13,801 bases of DNA from an uncultured Pseudomonadota bacterium (GTDB lineage Bacteria; Pseudomonadota; Gammaproteobacteria; Burkholderiales; SCOH01): NCBI GenBank assembly GCA_937863215.1, contig CALMFQ010000436.1, positions 1-13,801 on the forward strand, in the 5' to 3' direction. Below the pieces are notes generated by a model. The model was not told the origin of the DNA, did no database searches, and was given only the letters and a program-made list of their open reading frames with translations. The translations under genes were made by a program, and so were the position numbers. Below are positions 13,740 through 13,801 of this stretch, in pieces. The first letter of the stretch is position 1. The number at the start of each line of letters is the position of its first letter.

Positions 13740-13801
13740 TTATTTGCCGATGCAAAAGCGGCTGAAAATTTCGCCCAGCAAATCGTCGGCACTGAATTCG
13801 C
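13740..13801 (-). CDS. mnmE: tRNA modification GTPase MnmE, C-terminal end (partial)
   Basis: The last 20 codons are EFSADDLLGEIFSRFCIGK and TAA (13740-13742). This is the signature end of MnmE (TrmE), with the conserved C-terminal Cys in FCIGK. With MnmG (GidA) the enzyme makes the 5-carboxymethylaminomethyl or related modification of wobble U34 in several tRNAs. The gene continues beyond the right edge. In many Proteobacteria mnmE lies in the rpmH-rnpA-yidC-mnmE cluster close to the replication origin, so this end of the window may be origin-proximal; that is inference. Confidence 0.93.
   Translation of the reverse strand, partial: EFSADDLLGEIFSRFCIGK

Noticed and set aside
1..13801. CRISPR array, tRNA/rRNA genes, insertion sequences or prophage genes
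   Set aside because: No regularly spaced repeats, no tRNA-like cloverleaf with a CCA end, no transposase or integrase motifs were seen on either strand.

Overview
The window comes from a GC-rich proteobacterium, most likely a betaproteobacterium. The pointers are the Slt70-type lytic transglycosylase, a PEP-CTERM exosortase substrate, a double-CACHE GGDEF/EAL protein, a DUF3761-type secreted protein, and the MnmE C-terminus (ending FCIGK) at the right edge. Assignment to a family or genus is beyond what the sequence shows; the gene mix would fit Neisseriales-like bacteria, but that is a guess.

Layout, left to right. A terminator at 24-48 closes an unseen plus-strand gene. A class III extradiol dioxygenase of the YgiD/DODA type (58-855, minus) is divergent from a membrane-bound cyclic-di-GMP protein (1143-3822, plus) with CACHE sensor, PAS, GGDEF and EAL. 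That gene is split by one extra base at about 2343-2346. A PEP-CTERM exported protein (3924-4530, minus) carries two single-base deletions, so three frameshifts lie within about 2.1 kb. The soluble lytic transglycosylase slt (4783-6711, minus) is divergent from a succinate-semialdehyde-type aldehyde dehydrogenase (6914-8278, plus), which ends in a strong intrinsic terminator.

The largest gene (8363-12355, minus, 1330 aa) is a stand-alone NRPS-like enzyme of the Pls/PosA family: adenylation domain, carrier domain, then three repeats of a transmembrane pair plus a left-handed beta-helix-like soluble domain. This is the architecture of epsilon-poly-L-lysine synthetase, an iterative membrane enzyme that makes cationic isopeptide homopolymers. 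It has no condensation domain with an HHxxxDG motif and no thioesterase, and it stands alone as a transcription unit convergent with the dehydrogenase. It is the most interesting item here.

The right end holds a leader region with a hairpin and a 54-codon unlisted small ORF with a good ribosome binding site (12539-12703), a 101-aa secreted charged protein (12872-13177, plus), a convergent DUF3761-type secreted protein (13229-13567, minus), a doubtful 31-codon ORF, and the last 20 codons of mnmE (13740-13801, minus). Most genes are single transcription units, and apart from possible envelope themes (peptidoglycan turnover, exported proteins, c-di-GMP signalling, polycation synthesis) no shared pathway is evident.
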